The notes: a model not told the origin generated them from the sequence alone. A DNA stretch of 64,000 nt from Roseibium sp. HPY-6 (GCF_040530035.1 NZ_JBEWCD010000002.1:248001-312000); one strand, 5' to 3'; shown: positions 37,213-47,811, counted from the stretch's first letter. Numbers and translations are program-made.

Positions 37213-38649
37213 ATGGGCAGGCAGCTGACGCGAAAATTTGTGTCCAGGTCCAATGGAACCTGGGCAGCCTCCGCTATTGCGATTATCTGTTTCCTGACAG
37301 GGATCGCGGTGACGGCGCATGTTGGCCTTCTGATCCGCAACGAACTCGTCGCCCAACACAAGCGCGACATAGCGACCGAATTGTCGGAGGCGCGCGCGCG
37401 CCTTGAAACGGAAATCAGCCGCACTGTCGCACACGGGCTCGCGTTAAGAGCCTTTGTTGCCGAACTCAAGGACAAGCGATTTGTCGCTGCCGACTATCGG
37501 AACATTTCGACTGAACTGATCAATGAAAATCCATCTATCCGTTCGATAGGTCTGGCGCCCGGCAATATTTTGCGGGCTGTTTTCCCGCTGGAGCCGAACA
37601 AAGCGGCACTTGGGCTGGACTATCGTTCGAATGCTTCACAATGGCCGGCCGTTGAAAAGGCAATGGTGTCGCGTGAGACCGTGATTGCCGGACCGATTGA
37701 ACTGGTACAGGGTGGCCGCGCGCTTTTGATCAGAATTCCTGTGTATCCGGCGGAATTTTCAGGCCAGTCGCTGGCGGACCGAAGCTACTGGGGCGTTGCA
37801 TCGCTCGTTCTTGATGAAGAAAGCCTGATGGCCTCGGCCGGCATCAAACCGGTGATCAACGACATCAATCTGTCCGTCGTTGACAAGGGCGAGGACGGGT
37901 CCGCCGCCAGAATTCTGTTCGGTGACAAAAAACTTGCCGAACAGGACCATGTCGCCTTGCCGCTTCTTTTGCCAGGCGGATTGAACTGGGAATTGCTGGG
38001 TTATCCGTCCGGTGGTTGGTCCAGCACTGGTAAAGAGGTCTGGATCACGCAATTCATCGGAAGCCTTATTTCCCTTGTCTTCGGCGTCATGGCGTTCCTG
38101 CTGATCAGCGAGATTTACAAGGTCAGGTCTATGGCGCTGCACGACCCGCTGACAGGTCTGGCAAACCGGCGCCTGCTTGAAGAACGCATGCATCAGCTGG
38201 CTGCCATGTGCGAGCGATCCGGCGTGGGTTTTGAGATCTTTTACGTGGATCTGGATGCATTCAAACCCGTCAACGACAGCTATGGTCACTCGGTGGGTGA
38301 CCAGTTGCTGATCGAGATCGGAGACCGACTGCAAAGCCAGACCCGTCAATCCGATACGGTCGCGCGGGTCGGCGGAGACGAGTTCATCGTTTTGACGCCT
38401 GGAAACATGCGCAGCCCGGAAAAAGATACGTTCGTCCACCGCATGCTGGAACGCGTCACACAGGTGTTTGAGTTTTCAGGTGCCTCCATTGACGTTAAGG
38501 CGAGCGTTGGCAGCGCGAGTTTCCCCAAAGACGCCTCGACGGTCGCCGACCTCTTGCGTGTTGCCGACCGTCGCATGTATGCGCAAAAAGCCAGATCCAA
38601 ACAGTCGGCAATGAATGTTCCGGAAAACGGCGTCCCTCAAGCTGGTTAA
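37213..38649 (+). CDS. Diguanylate cyclase with N-terminal CHASE-like sensor domain
   Basis: Makes c-di-GMP in response to an external signal. The 478-residue protein has a membrane helix at about 17-40, a periplasmic region at about 45-270 with CHASE-like features (RTVAHGLALRAFVAELKDKRFVAADY, PSIRSIGLAPGNILRAVFP), a second helix at about 280-302 and a GGDEF domain at about 305-470. The active site is VGGDEF and the inhibitory I-site RxxD (RQSD) lies 5 residues before it, so product inhibition is likely. There is no EAL domain. The ATG at 37213 was chosen because longer forms would overlap the upstream terminator. Confidence 0.93.
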   Translation: MGRQLTRKFVSRSNGTWAASAIAIICFLTGIAVTAHVGLLIRNELVAQHKRDIATELSEARARLETEISRTVAHGLALRAFVAELKDKRFVAADYRNISTELINENPSIRSIGLAPGNILRAVFPLEPNKAALGLDYRSNASQWPAVEKAMVSRETVIAGPIELVQGGRALLIRIPVYPAEFSGQSLADRSYWGVASLVLDEESLMASAGIKPVINDINLSVVDKGEDGSAARILFGDKKLAEQDHVALPLLLPGGLNWELLGYPSGGWSSTGKEVWITQFIGSLISLVFGVMAFLLISEIYKVRSMALHDPLTGLANRRLLEERMHQLAAMCERSGVGFEIFYVDLDAFKPVNDSYGHSVGDQLLIEIGDRLQSQTRQSDTVARVGGDEFIVLTPGNMRSPEKDTFVHRMLERVTQVFEFSGASIDVKASVGSASFPKDASTVADLLRVADRRMYAQKARSKQSAMNVPENGVPQAG

Positions 38650-38765
38650 ATTTATGTCATAATGGCATCCAGCGCGTGACCTTTGGTCAGGTGATCCCTA
38701 CACTATTGTTCAAGCAACCCTATGAATCTGGGTCTGAGGAACGGAACGGGACGGAGAAACCGATA

Positions 38766-40643
38766 GTGTTAGGATCGCGCGCTTGGAATGCGGCGACTGC
38801 AATTGCAGCGTTTGCGGGTTTTATTTCTTTCACAAGTCTGGCTGCAGTGCCGGTGAATGCGGAAGAAGCTGAGTGGCACCATGCATCGGCGTTGAACGGC
38901 ACTCCGAAATACGGACCCGACGTTACCCACTTCGATTACGTCAATCCGGATGCGCCCAAAGGCGGCACGGTGCGCCTGGCCAGCAGGGGCGGTTTCGATA
39001 CGTTCAATTTCATATTGACCAAGGGCAACCCGGCACCGGGCATTCAGAACATCTATGAAAGCCTCATGGAGCCATCGCTCGATGAAGAAGACATCAGTGC
39101 GGCTTATGGCGTGCTCGCGGAGGCGGTGCGATTCCCGGACGACTATTCCTGGGTTGAATACCGCCTCAATCCCAACGCCAGATGGCACGACGGCGAGCCC
39201 GTTACGGCAGAGGACGTGATCTGGTCGTTTGAAAAGGCGATTGAGCTAAATCCGCAACGAAAATTCTACTTTCAGAATGTTGCCGAAACGGAAATCGTCG
39301 GCGACGGCGTCGTCCGCTTCACCTTCGATACCGCCGGCAACCGGGAGCTTCCCAAGATCATGGGACAGCTGGATATCCTGCCGAAGCACTGGTGGGAAGG
39401 CACGAACGACAAGGGCGAGAAGCGCGACATTTCGAAGGGAACGCTTGAGCCGCCGCTTGGATCCGGCCAGTACCGGATCAAGGATTTTTCTCCGAACCGC
39501 AATGTGATTTACGAGCGCGTTGACGACTATTGGGGCAAGGACCTGCCGATCAGGGCCGGGACCGGGAACTTCGACGAGCTTCGTTATATCCTCTTTCTCG
39601 ATGATGCCGTTCAGTTCGAAGCCTTCAAGGGTGACCAGTATGACTATCACCTGGAGCGGAGCTCCAGTCAGTGGGCAAAACGTTACGACTTTCCGGCGAT
39701 AGAAGACGGACGTGTGGTCAAGGAAATTTTCATCGACAAGTCGTCCGGCGTGATGCAGGGATTCTTTTTGAACCTGCGCCGGGACAAGTTCAAAAATCCC
39801 GATGTGCGCAGGGCTTTGAACTACGCCTACGATTTTGAGACCACCAACGAGATCGTTTCGGCAAATCTCCTGAAGCGGATCAATTCCTATTTTGCCGGGA
39901 CGGATCTTGCCTCGTCCGGACTGCCGGAAGGCAAGGAACTGGAAATCCTGGAAGAGGTCAGGGACCAGGTTCCGCCTGAAGTCTTTACCGAAGAATTCAA
40001 AAACCCGGTTGGCGGAAATCCGCGTAACGTGCGCGCCAACCTGCGCGAAGCGGTGAAATTGTTCAACAAAGCGGGATTTGAATTCAAGGACCGCAAGATG
40101 ATCGATCCGGCGACCGGCGAGCAGCTCAGCATCGAATTTCTTTACCGGGACAAGGCCAGCGAACGCACGCTTCTGCCCTACGCCAAGAACCTTGAAAGCA
40201 TCGGCATCAAACCGATCTTGCGTCTCATCGATACGTCTCAGTTCATCAACCGCATCCGCAGCCGGGATTTCGACGCAACGACGCTCGCAATCGGGCAGTC
40301 CCTGTCGCCCGGCAACGAGCAGAGGGAATACTGGGGATCTGAAGCTGCCGACAACCCGAGTTCCGCCAATTACATGGGCATTAAGAACCCGGCGATCGAT
40401 CACCTGATCGACAAGGTCATTTTTGCAAAGGACAGGGATACGCTGGTCGCGGCAACGCGGGCACTCGACCGCGTTCTTTTGTGGAACCACTATCTGGTAC
40501 CGCAGTTTTACACCGGTGAAACGCGGACAGCCCGCTGGAACCGGTTTGCGCATCCGGAAAACATGCCGGAGTTTTCAACAGGCTTCCCGTCGATCTGGTG
40601 GTACGATCAGGATCTGGCTGAAAAGACGGGAGCTGCGAGATGA
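38766..40643 (+). CDS. yejA: Peptide ABC transporter substrate-binding protein (YejA-like, Sec-exported)
   Basis: Periplasmic family 5 solute-binding protein for oligopeptides. The 625-residue protein starts at GTG 38766 (GGAGA 8 bases upstream) and has a Sec signal peptide, ATAIAAFAGFISFTSLAAVPVNA, with likely cleavage after about residue 28. The mature part has HFDYVNPDAPKGGTVRLA, YRLNPNARWHDGEPVTAEDVIWSFEKA and the C-terminal IWWYDQDLAEKTG typical of YejA. It is the first gene of a five-gene transporter operon and overlaps the next gene by 4 bases (ATGA). Confidence 0.93.
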   Translation: MLGSRAWNAATAIAAFAGFISFTSLAAVPVNAEEAEWHHASALNGTPKYGPDVTHFDYVNPDAPKGGTVRLASRGGFDTFNFILTKGNPAPGIQNIYESLMEPSLDEEDISAAYGVLAEAVRFPDDYSWVEYRLNPNARWHDGEPVTAEDVIWSFEKAIELNPQRKFYFQNVAETEIVGDGVVRFTFDTAGNRELPKIMGQLDILPKHWWEGTNDKGEKRDISKGTLEPPLGSGQYRIKDFSPNRNVIYERVDDYWGKDLPIRAGTGNFDELRYILFLDDAVQFEAFKGDQYDYHLERSSSQWAKRYDFPAIEDGRVVKEIFIDKSSGVMQGFFLNLRRDKFKNPDVRRALNYAYDFETTNEIVSANLLKRINSYFAGTDLASSGLPEGKELEILEEVRDQVPPEVFTEEFKNPVGGNPRNVRANLREAVKLFNKAGFEFKDRKMIDPATGEQLSIEFLYRDKASERTLLPYAKNLESIGIKPILRLIDTSQFINRIRSRDFDATTLAIGQSLSPGNEQREYWGSEAADNPSSANYMGIKNPAIDHLIDKVIFAKDRDTLVAATRALDRVLLWNHYLVPQFYTGETRTARWNRFAHPENMPEFSTGFPSIWWYDQDLAEKTGAAR

Positions 40644-42532
40644 ATACCTTTTCAAGGCCGTCGCGCCGGAAACTCCTGAAATTGACCGGTGCCGCCGCGC
40701 TCGCTGCATCCACGCCGCTCGTTCCCAGCGCAGCCTTCGCCGGAGGGGGGCCGGTTCCCGGCAAGCCGCGTCATGGTCTCTCCGTGTTCGGTGACCTGAA
40801 ATACGGACCGGATTTCACGCATTTCGACTATGTCAATCCGGACGCGCCGAAGGGTGGCAGGTTCATCTTTCAAGCGCCTTACTGGTACTACAACCAGAAC
40901 AGCCTGACCTATAACACCTTCAATGCATTCATTTTGAAGGGCGACGCGCCGCCGCGCATGGAACTGTGTTTCGACACGTTGATGGTTCGCGCCTATGACG
41001 AGCCCGATGCGATGTACGGCCTGCTCGCGGAAACGGTCGAGATCTCCGAAGATGGCAATACCTATACGTTCAATCTCAGACCCGAAGCCCGCTTTCACGA
41101 CGGATCCAAACTGACGGCCGAAGACGTTGCGTTTTCGCTGATGCTTCTTAAGGCGGACGGACATCCGCAAATCAGCCAGAACATCCAGGAGCTTCTGGAT
41201 GCGGAAATTCTGGATGAATACCGCGTCGCTCTCCAGTTTTCGGGAAAACAGTCCCGTCAACTGCCGCTGCTGATCGCCGCGCTGCCGATTTTCTCCAAAA
41301 GGTACTACACCGCTTACGATTTCAGTCAGAGCACACTGACGGCCCCACTTTCATCGGGAGCCTACAAGGTCGGCAAGCATGCCGTGGGCAGGTTTGTGGA
41401 GTACCACAAGGTCCAGGACTATTGGGGGAACGATCTGCCGGTCCTGAAGGGACAGAAAAACTTTGACGTTGTCAGGGTCGATTTCTATCGCGATCTCCAG
41501 ATCTCGTTTGAGGCTTTCAAGAAGGGGGAGATGACCTACAGGGAAGAATTCCGGTCGAAAATCTGGGCGACCGAATACAATTTCCCTGCAGCCGAGGACA
41601 AGCGCGTCGTCAAAAAGAATTTTCCCGACGGGCGTCCGTCAGGCGCTCAGGGCTGGTTCATCAACACGCGGCGGGAGAAGTTCAAGGATCCGCGCGTCCG
41701 CAGAGCGCTCAGCTACGCATTTGATTTCGAATGGTCCAACAAGAACCTGTTTTTCGATCTTTATGAGCGAACGCAGTCCTTTTTTGAGAATTCCGAAATG
41801 AAGGCGACGGGGCTGCCAACGCCGGAGGAACTGGCGCTCCTCGAGCCCTTCCGCGATCAGCTGCCTGAAAGCGTCTTTGAGGAAGCCTATATCCAGCCGG
41901 TCAGCAACGGCTCGGGTTTTGACCGCAACCTGTTGCGCGAGGCGAGTCAACTCTTTTCAGACGCAGGATACAAACGTCAGGGTACAGAGCTTGTCGGACC
42001 GGACGGAAAGCAGCTCACCATCGAGTTTCTCAACAATTCGCCGGCCTTCGAACGGATCCTCAATCCCTATATCAAGAACCTTGAGCGGCTCGGCATCAAG
42101 GCGACCTTCAGGTTGGTCGACGCGGCGCAATACCAGTCACGGCTGAACGACTACGATTTCGACATTTGCTCGCGCCGCTACTCTTTGAACGCAACGCTTT
42201 CCGAAGCCATCCGGACATCCTGGGGCTCTGCCGCGGCAAAGACGCCGGGCACCTATAACATCGCCGGTATCGCGGATCCGGTTGTTGATGCCTTGATCGA
42301 CAAGGCTCTTGAAGCAGATACCCGGGCAGAAATGAACGTTGCCGCCCGTTCGCTCGACAGGGTCTTGCGGTCCGGCCACTACTGGGTGCCGCAATGGTTC
42401 AAACCTGTTCACAACGTCGCGGTCTGGGACATCTTCGGTCATCCAGACATAACGCCGCCTTATTTCTTTCCTGTTGAAGATCTCTGGTGGATAGACCAGG
42501 AAAAGGCAGAAAAACTCGGCAAAGCCGGGTAA
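40640..42532 (+). CDS. Second peptide substrate-binding protein (YejA-like, Tat signal)
   Basis: A paralogue of the preceding gene with the same family 5 layout (HFDYVNPDAPKGGRFIF, FNLRPEARFHDGSKLTAEDVAFS, WWIDQEKAEKLG). The 630-residue protein carries a twin-arginine signal (SRRKLLKLTG at about 8-17 followed by AAALAAS and cleavage near AFA at about 32-34), unlike the Sec signal of its neighbour. Its ATG overlaps the upstream stop (ATGA). It probably serves the same permease with a different peptide range. Confidence 0.92.
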   Translation: MNTFSRPSRRKLLKLTGAAALAASTPLVPSAAFAGGGPVPGKPRHGLSVFGDLKYGPDFTHFDYVNPDAPKGGRFIFQAPYWYYNQNSLTYNTFNAFILKGDAPPRMELCFDTLMVRAYDEPDAMYGLLAETVEISEDGNTYTFNLRPEARFHDGSKLTAEDVAFSLMLLKADGHPQISQNIQELLDAEILDEYRVALQFSGKQSRQLPLLIAALPIFSKRYYTAYDFSQSTLTAPLSSGAYKVGKHAVGRFVEYHKVQDYWGNDLPVLKGQKNFDVVRVDFYRDLQISFEAFKKGEMTYREEFRSKIWATEYNFPAAEDKRVVKKNFPDGRPSGAQGWFINTRREKFKDPRVRRALSYAFDFEWSNKNLFFDLYERTQSFFENSEMKATGLPTPEELALLEPFRDQLPESVFEEAYIQPVSNGSGFDRNLLREASQLFSDAGYKRQGTELVGPDGKQLTIEFLNNSPAFERILNPYIKNLERLGIKATFRLVDAAQYQSRLNDYDFDICSRRYSLNATLSEAIRTSWGSAAAKTPGTYNIAGIADPVVDALIDKALEADTRAEMNVAARSLDRVLRSGHYWVPQWFKPVHNVAVWDIFGHPDITPPYFFPVEDLWWIDQEKAEKLGKAG

Positions 42533-42598
42533 TCTTCCAAAAGATACCTGAGCCCGTTCCAGAAGGCCTAGACAAAGAAAAGGGAACGCACGAACCCC

Positions 42599-43720
42599 AT
42601 GGGTGCCTATATCCTTCGCCGTTTGCTGTTGATGATACCGACACTTGTCGGGATCATGGCGGTCAACTTCATGATCGTTCAGTTTGCTCCCGGCGGGCCG
42701 GTCGAAAGGGTCATCGCGCAGCTGCAGGGTACGGATGTTTCCGCGACCTCGCGGATCAGTGGCGGTGGCAATGATTTTGTCGGGGCTAGCAACGACACGT
42801 CCGGCGGCACGGGCTCGGCGGCCGACAGCGTCACGTCGAAGTATCGCGGCGCCCAGGGGCTCGATCCGGAATTCATCAAGCAACTGGAAGAGCAATTCGG
42901 GTTTGACAAGCCGCCGCTCGAACGATTCCTGATACTTCTCTGGAACTATGCGCGCTTCGATTTTGGGGAAAGTTATTTTCGCGACATCAAGATCATAGAT
43001 CTGATTGCCGAAAAACTACCGGTCTCCATCTCACTCGGACTTTGGATGACGCTGATATCGTACCTTGTGTCGATCCCGCTCGGTATTCGCAAGGCGGTGT
43101 CCGACGGCTCGCGATTCGATGTATGGACGTCGGGCGTGATCGTTGTCGGGTATGCGATACCCGGGTTTCTCTTCGCCGTTCTCCTGATTGTCCTGTTTGC
43201 AGGCGGCTCCTTCTGGGACATTTTTCCGCTGCGCGGTCTGACATCGGACAATTGGGCGGAGTTGTCCTGGCCGGAGCGCATTGTCGACTATTTCTGGCAC
43301 CTGGCACTGCCGCTGACGGCCATGGTTCTGTCCGCGTTCGCAACGACGACGTTGCTGACAAAGAACTCCTTTCTTGATGAAATCCGAAAGCAGTACGTGG
43401 TCACCGCCCGCGCGAAAGGGCTTACGGAAAAGCAGGTTCTCTACGGCCACGTCTTCCGCAACGCCATGTTGATCGTGGTTGCCGGCTTTCCGGGGGCGTT
43501 CATCTCGGCCTTTTTCGCCGGCTCATTGTTGATTGAAACGGTGTTCACGCTCGACGGACTGGGTCTGCTCGGATTTGAATCCATCCTCAACCGCGACTAC
43601 GCCGTCGTTTTTGCGACAGCCTATATCTTCGGACTGATGGCACTGGTCATCGGCCTGATTTCGGACCTCACCTACACCTGGATTGATCCGCGGATCGATT
43701 TTGAGAGCAGGGAGGTCTGA
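42599..43720 (+). CDS. yejB: Peptide ABC transporter permease YejB
   Basis: Inner-membrane permease. The 373-residue protein opens with [32 protein letters not shown], has a Gly/Ser-rich periplasmic loop at about 46-85, about six membrane segments and the EAA coupling loop near [20 protein letters not shown] at about 271-290. The loop and the sequence match the YejB branch of Dpp/Opp permeases. The gene is 66 bases after the second binding protein and 3 bases before yejE. Confidence 0.93.
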   Translation: MGAYILRRLLLMIPTLVGIMAVNFMIVQFAPGGPVERVIAQLQGTDVSATSRISGGGNDFVGASNDTSGGTGSAADSVTSKYRGAQGLDPEFIKQLEEQFGFDKPPLERFLILLWNYARFDFGESYFRDIKIIDLIAEKLPVSISLGLWMTLISYLVSIPLGIRKAVSDGSRFDVWTSGVIVVGYAIPGFLFAVLLIVLFAGGSFWDIFPLRGLTSDNWAELSWPERIVDYFWHLALPLTAMVLSAFATTTLLTKNSFLDEIRKQYVVTARAKGLTEKQVLYGHVFRNAMLIVVAGFPGAFISAFFAGSLLIETVFTLDGLGLLGFESILNRDYAVVFATAYIFGLMALVIGLISDLTYTWIDPRIDFESREV

Positions 43721-43723
43721 GCG

Positions 43724-44917
43724 ATGGATTCGCAAACGCAGGACAATCTCGAAAGCGGCGGTTACGACGCCTATAATCCATTGCCTGAGGAAACCGCGCC
43801 GCCGCCGACATTCATGCAGATGGCGCCGATCAATCAGCGGCGTCTGGCAAACTTCAAGGCAAACAAGCGCGGTTACTGGTCGCTCTGGATTTTCCTGGTT
43901 CTGTTTGTACTGGCGCTGCTTGCCAACTTTCTGGCGAATGACCGACCGATCCTGGTGTATTTCAAGGGTGACCTGCTGGTACCTGCGCTGATTGATTATC
44001 CTGAAGACAGGTTCAGTGACGATCCGTTCGCCTTTCCGGTGACCGACTATCGCGACCCGTTCATTCAGGAGATCATCGAAGAAAACGGTTGGATGATCTG
44101 GCCACCGGTTCGCTACAACTTCAAAACGGTGAACAGGGAAATACCGGTCACGGCACCAGCGCCACCCTCATGGACGATGGACAAGGAAACGCGGTGTGCC
44201 CGCTATCCGCTGGGGGCCGACGATCCAAACTGCATCATAGGCAACTGGAACTGGCTTGGAACGGACGACCAGGCGCGTGACGTTCTGGCGCGCGTTATCT
44301 ACGGGTTCCGTGTGTCGGTACTTTTTGGTCTGAGCCTGACACTCGCGTCCTCCGTCATTGGCATCGCGGCCGGTGCGGTCCAGGGCTACTATGGCGGGAT
44401 GGTAGACCTTCTGTCCCAGCGGTTTATCGAAATATGGACGGCCGTTCCTTCGCTCTATCTCATACTGATCGTGTCGTCGTTCCTGGTTCCCGGCTTCTGG
44501 ACGCTGTTCACGATCCTGCTTGCCTTTTCTTGGGTGGCGCTTGTGGGAGTCGTGCGCGCGGAGTTTCTCCGCGGCCGGAATTTTGAATACATATCGGCAG
44601 CCAGAGCGCTTGGCGTGTCAAATCCGGTGATCATGTGGCGGCACCTGCTGCCGAACGCGATGGTTGCCACGCTCACCTTCATGCCGTTCATTTTGAACGG
44701 CTCGATCTCAACCCTCACAGCGCTCGATTTCCTTGGCTTCGGTTTGCCACCGGGATCGGCCTCACTCGGCGAATTGCTGGCCCAGGGTAAGAACAACCTC
44801 GGAGCGCCCTGGCTCGGGATCACCGGATTTGTGGTGATTTCCCTGATGCTCAGCCTTTTGATCTTTATCGGCGAAGCCGTGCGTGATGCCTTCGATCCGC
44901 GCAAGAGCCTGGCGTGA
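43724..44917 (+). CDS. yejE: Peptide ABC transporter permease YejE
   Basis: Partner permease of YejB. The 397-residue protein has an acidic N-terminal tail, a first membrane segment at about 46-66 (SLWIFLVLFVLALLANFLA), a long periplasmic region and a C-terminal permease core with ISAARALGVSNPVIMWRHLLPNA (EAA motif) at about 288-310. The extended N-terminal part is normal for YejE. It lies 3 bases after yejB and 10 bases before yejF. Confidence 0.93.
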   Translation: MDSQTQDNLESGGYDAYNPLPEETAPPPTFMQMAPINQRRLANFKANKRGYWSLWIFLVLFVLALLANFLANDRPILVYFKGDLLVPALIDYPEDRFSDDPFAFPVTDYRDPFIQEIIEENGWMIWPPVRYNFKTVNREIPVTAPAPPSWTMDKETRCARYPLGADDPNCIIGNWNWLGTDDQARDVLARVIYGFRVSVLFGLSLTLASSVIGIAAGAVQGYYGGMVDLLSQRFIEIWTAVPSLYLILIVSSFLVPGFWTLFTILLAFSWVALVGVVRAEFLRGRNFEYISAARALGVSNPVIMWRHLLPNAMVATLTFMPFILNGSISTLTALDFLGFGLPPGSASLGELLAQGKNNLGAPWLGITGFVVISLMLSLLIFIGEAVRDAFDPRKSLA

Positions 44918-44927
44918 GGACGGCCGC

Positions 44928-46559
44928 ATGACCAACAACACGCTCGTTTCCGTAAAAGACCTGTCCGTTGTCTTCACGCAAGGCGGCAATCAGACGGTGG
45001 CTGTCGACAAGATTTCCTTCGACATCAAGAAGGGTGAAACCGTTTCGCTCGTGGGCGAAAGCGGGTCGGGGAAGTCAGTGTCTGCCCTGTCGATCCTCAA
45101 GCTTTTGCCATATCCGGCGGCATCCCATCCGTCCGGTGAGATCCTTCTGGACGGCACGGACATGCTGGCGGCTTCGGACAGCGAGATGCGAAAAATCCGC
45201 GGCAACACCGTCTCCATGATCTTTCAGGAGCCGATGACATCGCTCAATCCGCTCCACACTGTCGAAAGACAGATTTCAGAGATCCTGAAAATACACCGTG
45301 GGATGGGCGACACGCAGGCGCGTCAGCGCGTTCTGGAACTGCTCAACCAGGTTGGCATCCGGGAAGCCGAAAAACGCCTGAATTCCTATCCCCACCAGCT
45401 TTCGGGCGGGCAGCGTCAGCGCGTCATGATCGCCATGGCACTCGCCAACGAACCGGACCTTCTGATCGCCGATGAACCGACAACGGCGCTCGACGTGACG
45501 GTTCAGGCACAGATACTCGAGCTTTTGAAAGAATTGCAGCGCCAGCAGGGCATGGCGATGCTCTTTATCACGCACGATCTCGGTATCGTCAGGAAGTTTT
45601 CCGACCGCGTCTGCGTCATGACGGAAGGTAAGATCGTCGAACAGGGCGCTGTTGCAGACATATTCGAACATCCGACGCATGACTACACGAAGCACCTGCT
45701 CGCGGCAGAACCCAAGGGAGAACCTCCGGAGGGCGACGACACCAAACCCATCGTCGTGCAGGCGGATGATCTGAAGGTCTGGTTTCCGGTCAAACGGGGC
45801 TTTCTGCGCAGGACTGTTGACCATATCAAGGCCGTCGATGGCATAGATATCAAGGTCAGACAGGGCCAGACGCTCGGCATCGTCGGTGAAAGCGGCTCGG
45901 GCAAAACAACTCTTGGCCTCGCCATATTGCGCATGATTTCGTCAACGGGCCGCATTGCGTTCTATGGTGAGGAAATTCAGAAAAACTCCTGGAAACAGAT
46001 GCGTCCGCTGCGGCGTGACATGCAGATTGTGTTTCAGGATCCCTTTGGTGCGCTATCGCCGCGCATGTCCGTCTCGGATATCGTCGGCGAGGGGCTCAAG
46101 GTCCATTTTCCCGGGATCACAGCTGAGGAAAGGGATCGCAAGGTTGCAAACGCTCTGATCGAGGTTGGATTGGATGCCTCGACCCGGCACCGCTACCCGC
46201 ACGAATTTTCAGGCGGACAGCGCCAGCGGATCTCGATTGCGCGTGCGATGGTTCTGGAACCGAAATTCGTGATGCTGGACGAGCCGACGTCTGCGCTCGA
46301 CATGAGCGTGCAGGCCCAGGTGGTCGACCTTTTGCGGGATCTTCAGAAGGCACACGGCCTGGCGTATCTGTTCATCTCACATGATCTGAAAGTGGTTCGC
46401 GCCCTTGCCAACGAGGTGATCGTCATGCGGCAAGGGAAGGTCGTGGAATCGGGGTCGGCGGAACGTATTTTCGATGCGCCGCAAACGGATTACACCCGTG
46501 CACTCATGGCCGCCGCGTTCCGTCTGGAAACAGCACCTGAAGGCGTGGTGAATGCCTGA
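44928..46559 (+). CDS. yejF: Peptide ABC transporter ATP-binding protein YejF (tandem ABC)
   Basis: Fused ATPase of the Yej transporter. The 543-residue protein has two ABC domains: the first with Walker A GESGSGKS at about 40-47, signature SGGQRQRV and Walker B LLIADEPT; the second with Walker A GESGSGKT at about 319-326, SGGQRQRI and FVMLDEPT. I chose the ATG at 44928 (GAGGAC upstream) over the earlier ATG at 44883, which would overlap yejE. In enterobacteria YejABEF imports microcin C and in Sinorhizobium it takes up host antimicrobial peptides; a similar role is possible here. Confidence 0.95.
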   Translation: MTNNTLVSVKDLSVVFTQGGNQTVAVDKISFDIKKGETVSLVGESGSGKSVSALSILKLLPYPAASHPSGEILLDGTDMLAASDSEMRKIRGNTVSMIFQEPMTSLNPLHTVERQISEILKIHRGMGDTQARQRVLELLNQVGIREAEKRLNSYPHQLSGGQRQRVMIAMALANEPDLLIADEPTTALDVTVQAQILELLKELQRQQGMAMLFITHDLGIVRKFSDRVCVMTEGKIVEQGAVADIFEHPTHDYTKHLLAAEPKGEPPEGDDTKPIVVQADDLKVWFPVKRGFLRRTVDHIKAVDGIDIKVRQGQTLGIVGESGSGKTTLGLAILRMISSTGRIAFYGEEIQKNSWKQMRPLRRDMQIVFQDPFGALSPRMSVSDIVGEGLKVHFPGITAEERDRKVANALIEVGLDASTRHRYPHEFSGGQRQRISIARAMVLEPKFVMLDEPTSALDMSVQAQVVDLLRDLQKAHGLAYLFISHDLKVVRALANEVIVMRQGKVVESGSAERIFDAPQTDYTRALMAAAFRLETAPEGVVNA

Positions 46560-46596
46560 GCAGGGCGTCCCGGTCCCGTCAAACGCCGCTTAAAGG

Positions 46597-47811
46597 TCAG
46601 CCAACCCAGCAGGTTGCGAAGAACCCGTTCTTTTCCTGGTCCTTGCCGATGGATCGCCGGGTCTTGAAGCCGATCAATCCATCCGCGCCGCCGACATCGT
46701 GGCCAAGGCCCTCCAGCCGAACCTGAAGGTTCCGCACGGCACCCCTTGTGGTGTCTTTCATCGGCTTCCAGTCCGCAACGAAAGCCTTGTTGCTGCCGTA
46801 ACGGTCGGCGAGATGGCCGACAAACAGCGCGTATGTGTCGCTCTCATTGTATTCCTTCAGCACATAGAAGTTGTTCGTCGCAATGAAGGCAGGACCATAT
46901 CGCCCGGCGGGCAGGAGAATGTTGCCGGGCTGGTTGAGTTCGTTGCCGGGAAACGGTTTGCCGCTGACCCGCTTCACGCCCTCTCTCACAAATTTTGAGA
47001 TCTTTTGCCGGTTGTCCGGTCCCTCGCGCGTGCAGGAGATGTTCTCCGGCAGGAAGACCTCGTAACCCCAGTCGCGCCCCTTTTTCCAGCCGTGGGCGGC
47101 AAGGTAGTTGGCGATCGACGCCATCGTATCGACTTGCGACGTCCAGATATTGCGCTTGCCGTCACCATCGAAATCGACCGCGTATTTCAGGTAGGAGGAC
47201 GGCAGAAACTGTGGCTGCCCCATTGCACCGCCCCAGGAGCTTCTCATGGCACGGCGGGATACGTCACCATTCTGCAAAATCTTCAGAGCGGATATGAGCT
47301 CGCCTTTGAAGAAGTCGGCGCGTTGACCCATGAAGGCCTGTGTTGCCAGAACACGAAGGGCGTCGTGCGGGATCTTGGCGCCGCCGTAACCGGACTCCCT
47401 TGCCCAGATCGCTAGAATGATGCGTTTGGGAACGCCGTACTTTGCCTCAATTCTCTGGAGTGTGGCTGCATGCTTCTGCATCAGACGCCGGCCACCGGGA
47501 ACCAGGGAATTGAATTGGCTGTCCCGGAAATAGCGCTGCGGCGAGCGGAACTCGGCCTGAAAATTGACCTTCGGCGGCGCACCCTTGCCGCCGGGGCCAA
47601 CCAGACCGGGCAGGGACGTATCGGGCGTCAGGCCGGCGAGTTCCCGGTCGAGCGTTCCCTGCGAAATGCCGGCGCGCTTTGCGGCTGGTACGACATCATT
47701 GGCAAGGAATTGCCGGAACTGGGCATCGTATTTACCGGCATGTGAGGCGATCGGTTGTGCGACGACCGCAAGCAGCGCTCCGGCAATGATAGACGTCAGA
47801 CCCTTGATCAC
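46597..47811 (-). CDS. Lytic murein transglycosylase, MltB family
   Basis: Cleaves the glycan strand of peptidoglycan, forming 1,6-anhydro ends, in the periplasm. The 404-residue protein has a signal peptide (SIIAGALLAVVAQPIASHA, cleavage near residue 25), a slt-like catalytic domain at about 30-320 with the catalytic glutamate in IWARESGYGG at about 135-144, GAMGQPQFLPSSYLKYAVDFDGDG at about 195-218, and a C-terminal peptidoglycan-binding-1 domain at about 345-400. No lipobox, so it is soluble or peripherally bound. Convergent with yejF. Confidence 0.93.
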   Translation of the reverse strand: MIKGLTSIIAGALLAVVAQPIASHAGKYDAQFRQFLANDVVPAAKRAGISQGTLDRELAGLTPDTSLPGLVGPGGKGAPPKVNFQAEFRSPQRYFRDSQFNSLVPGGRRLMQKHAATLQRIEAKYGVPKRIILAIWARESGYGGAKIPHDALRVLATQAFMGQRADFFKGELISALKILQNGDVSRRAMRSSWGGAMGQPQFLPSSYLKYAVDFDGDGKRNIWTSQVDTMASIANYLAAHGWKKGRDWGYEVFLPENISCTREGPDNRQKISKFVREGVKRVSGKPFPGNELNQPGNILLPAGRYGPAFIATNNFYVLKEYNESDTYALFVGHLADRYGSNKAFVADWKPMKDTTRGAVRNLQVRLEGLGHDVGGADGLIGFKTRRSIGKDQEKNGFFATCWVG

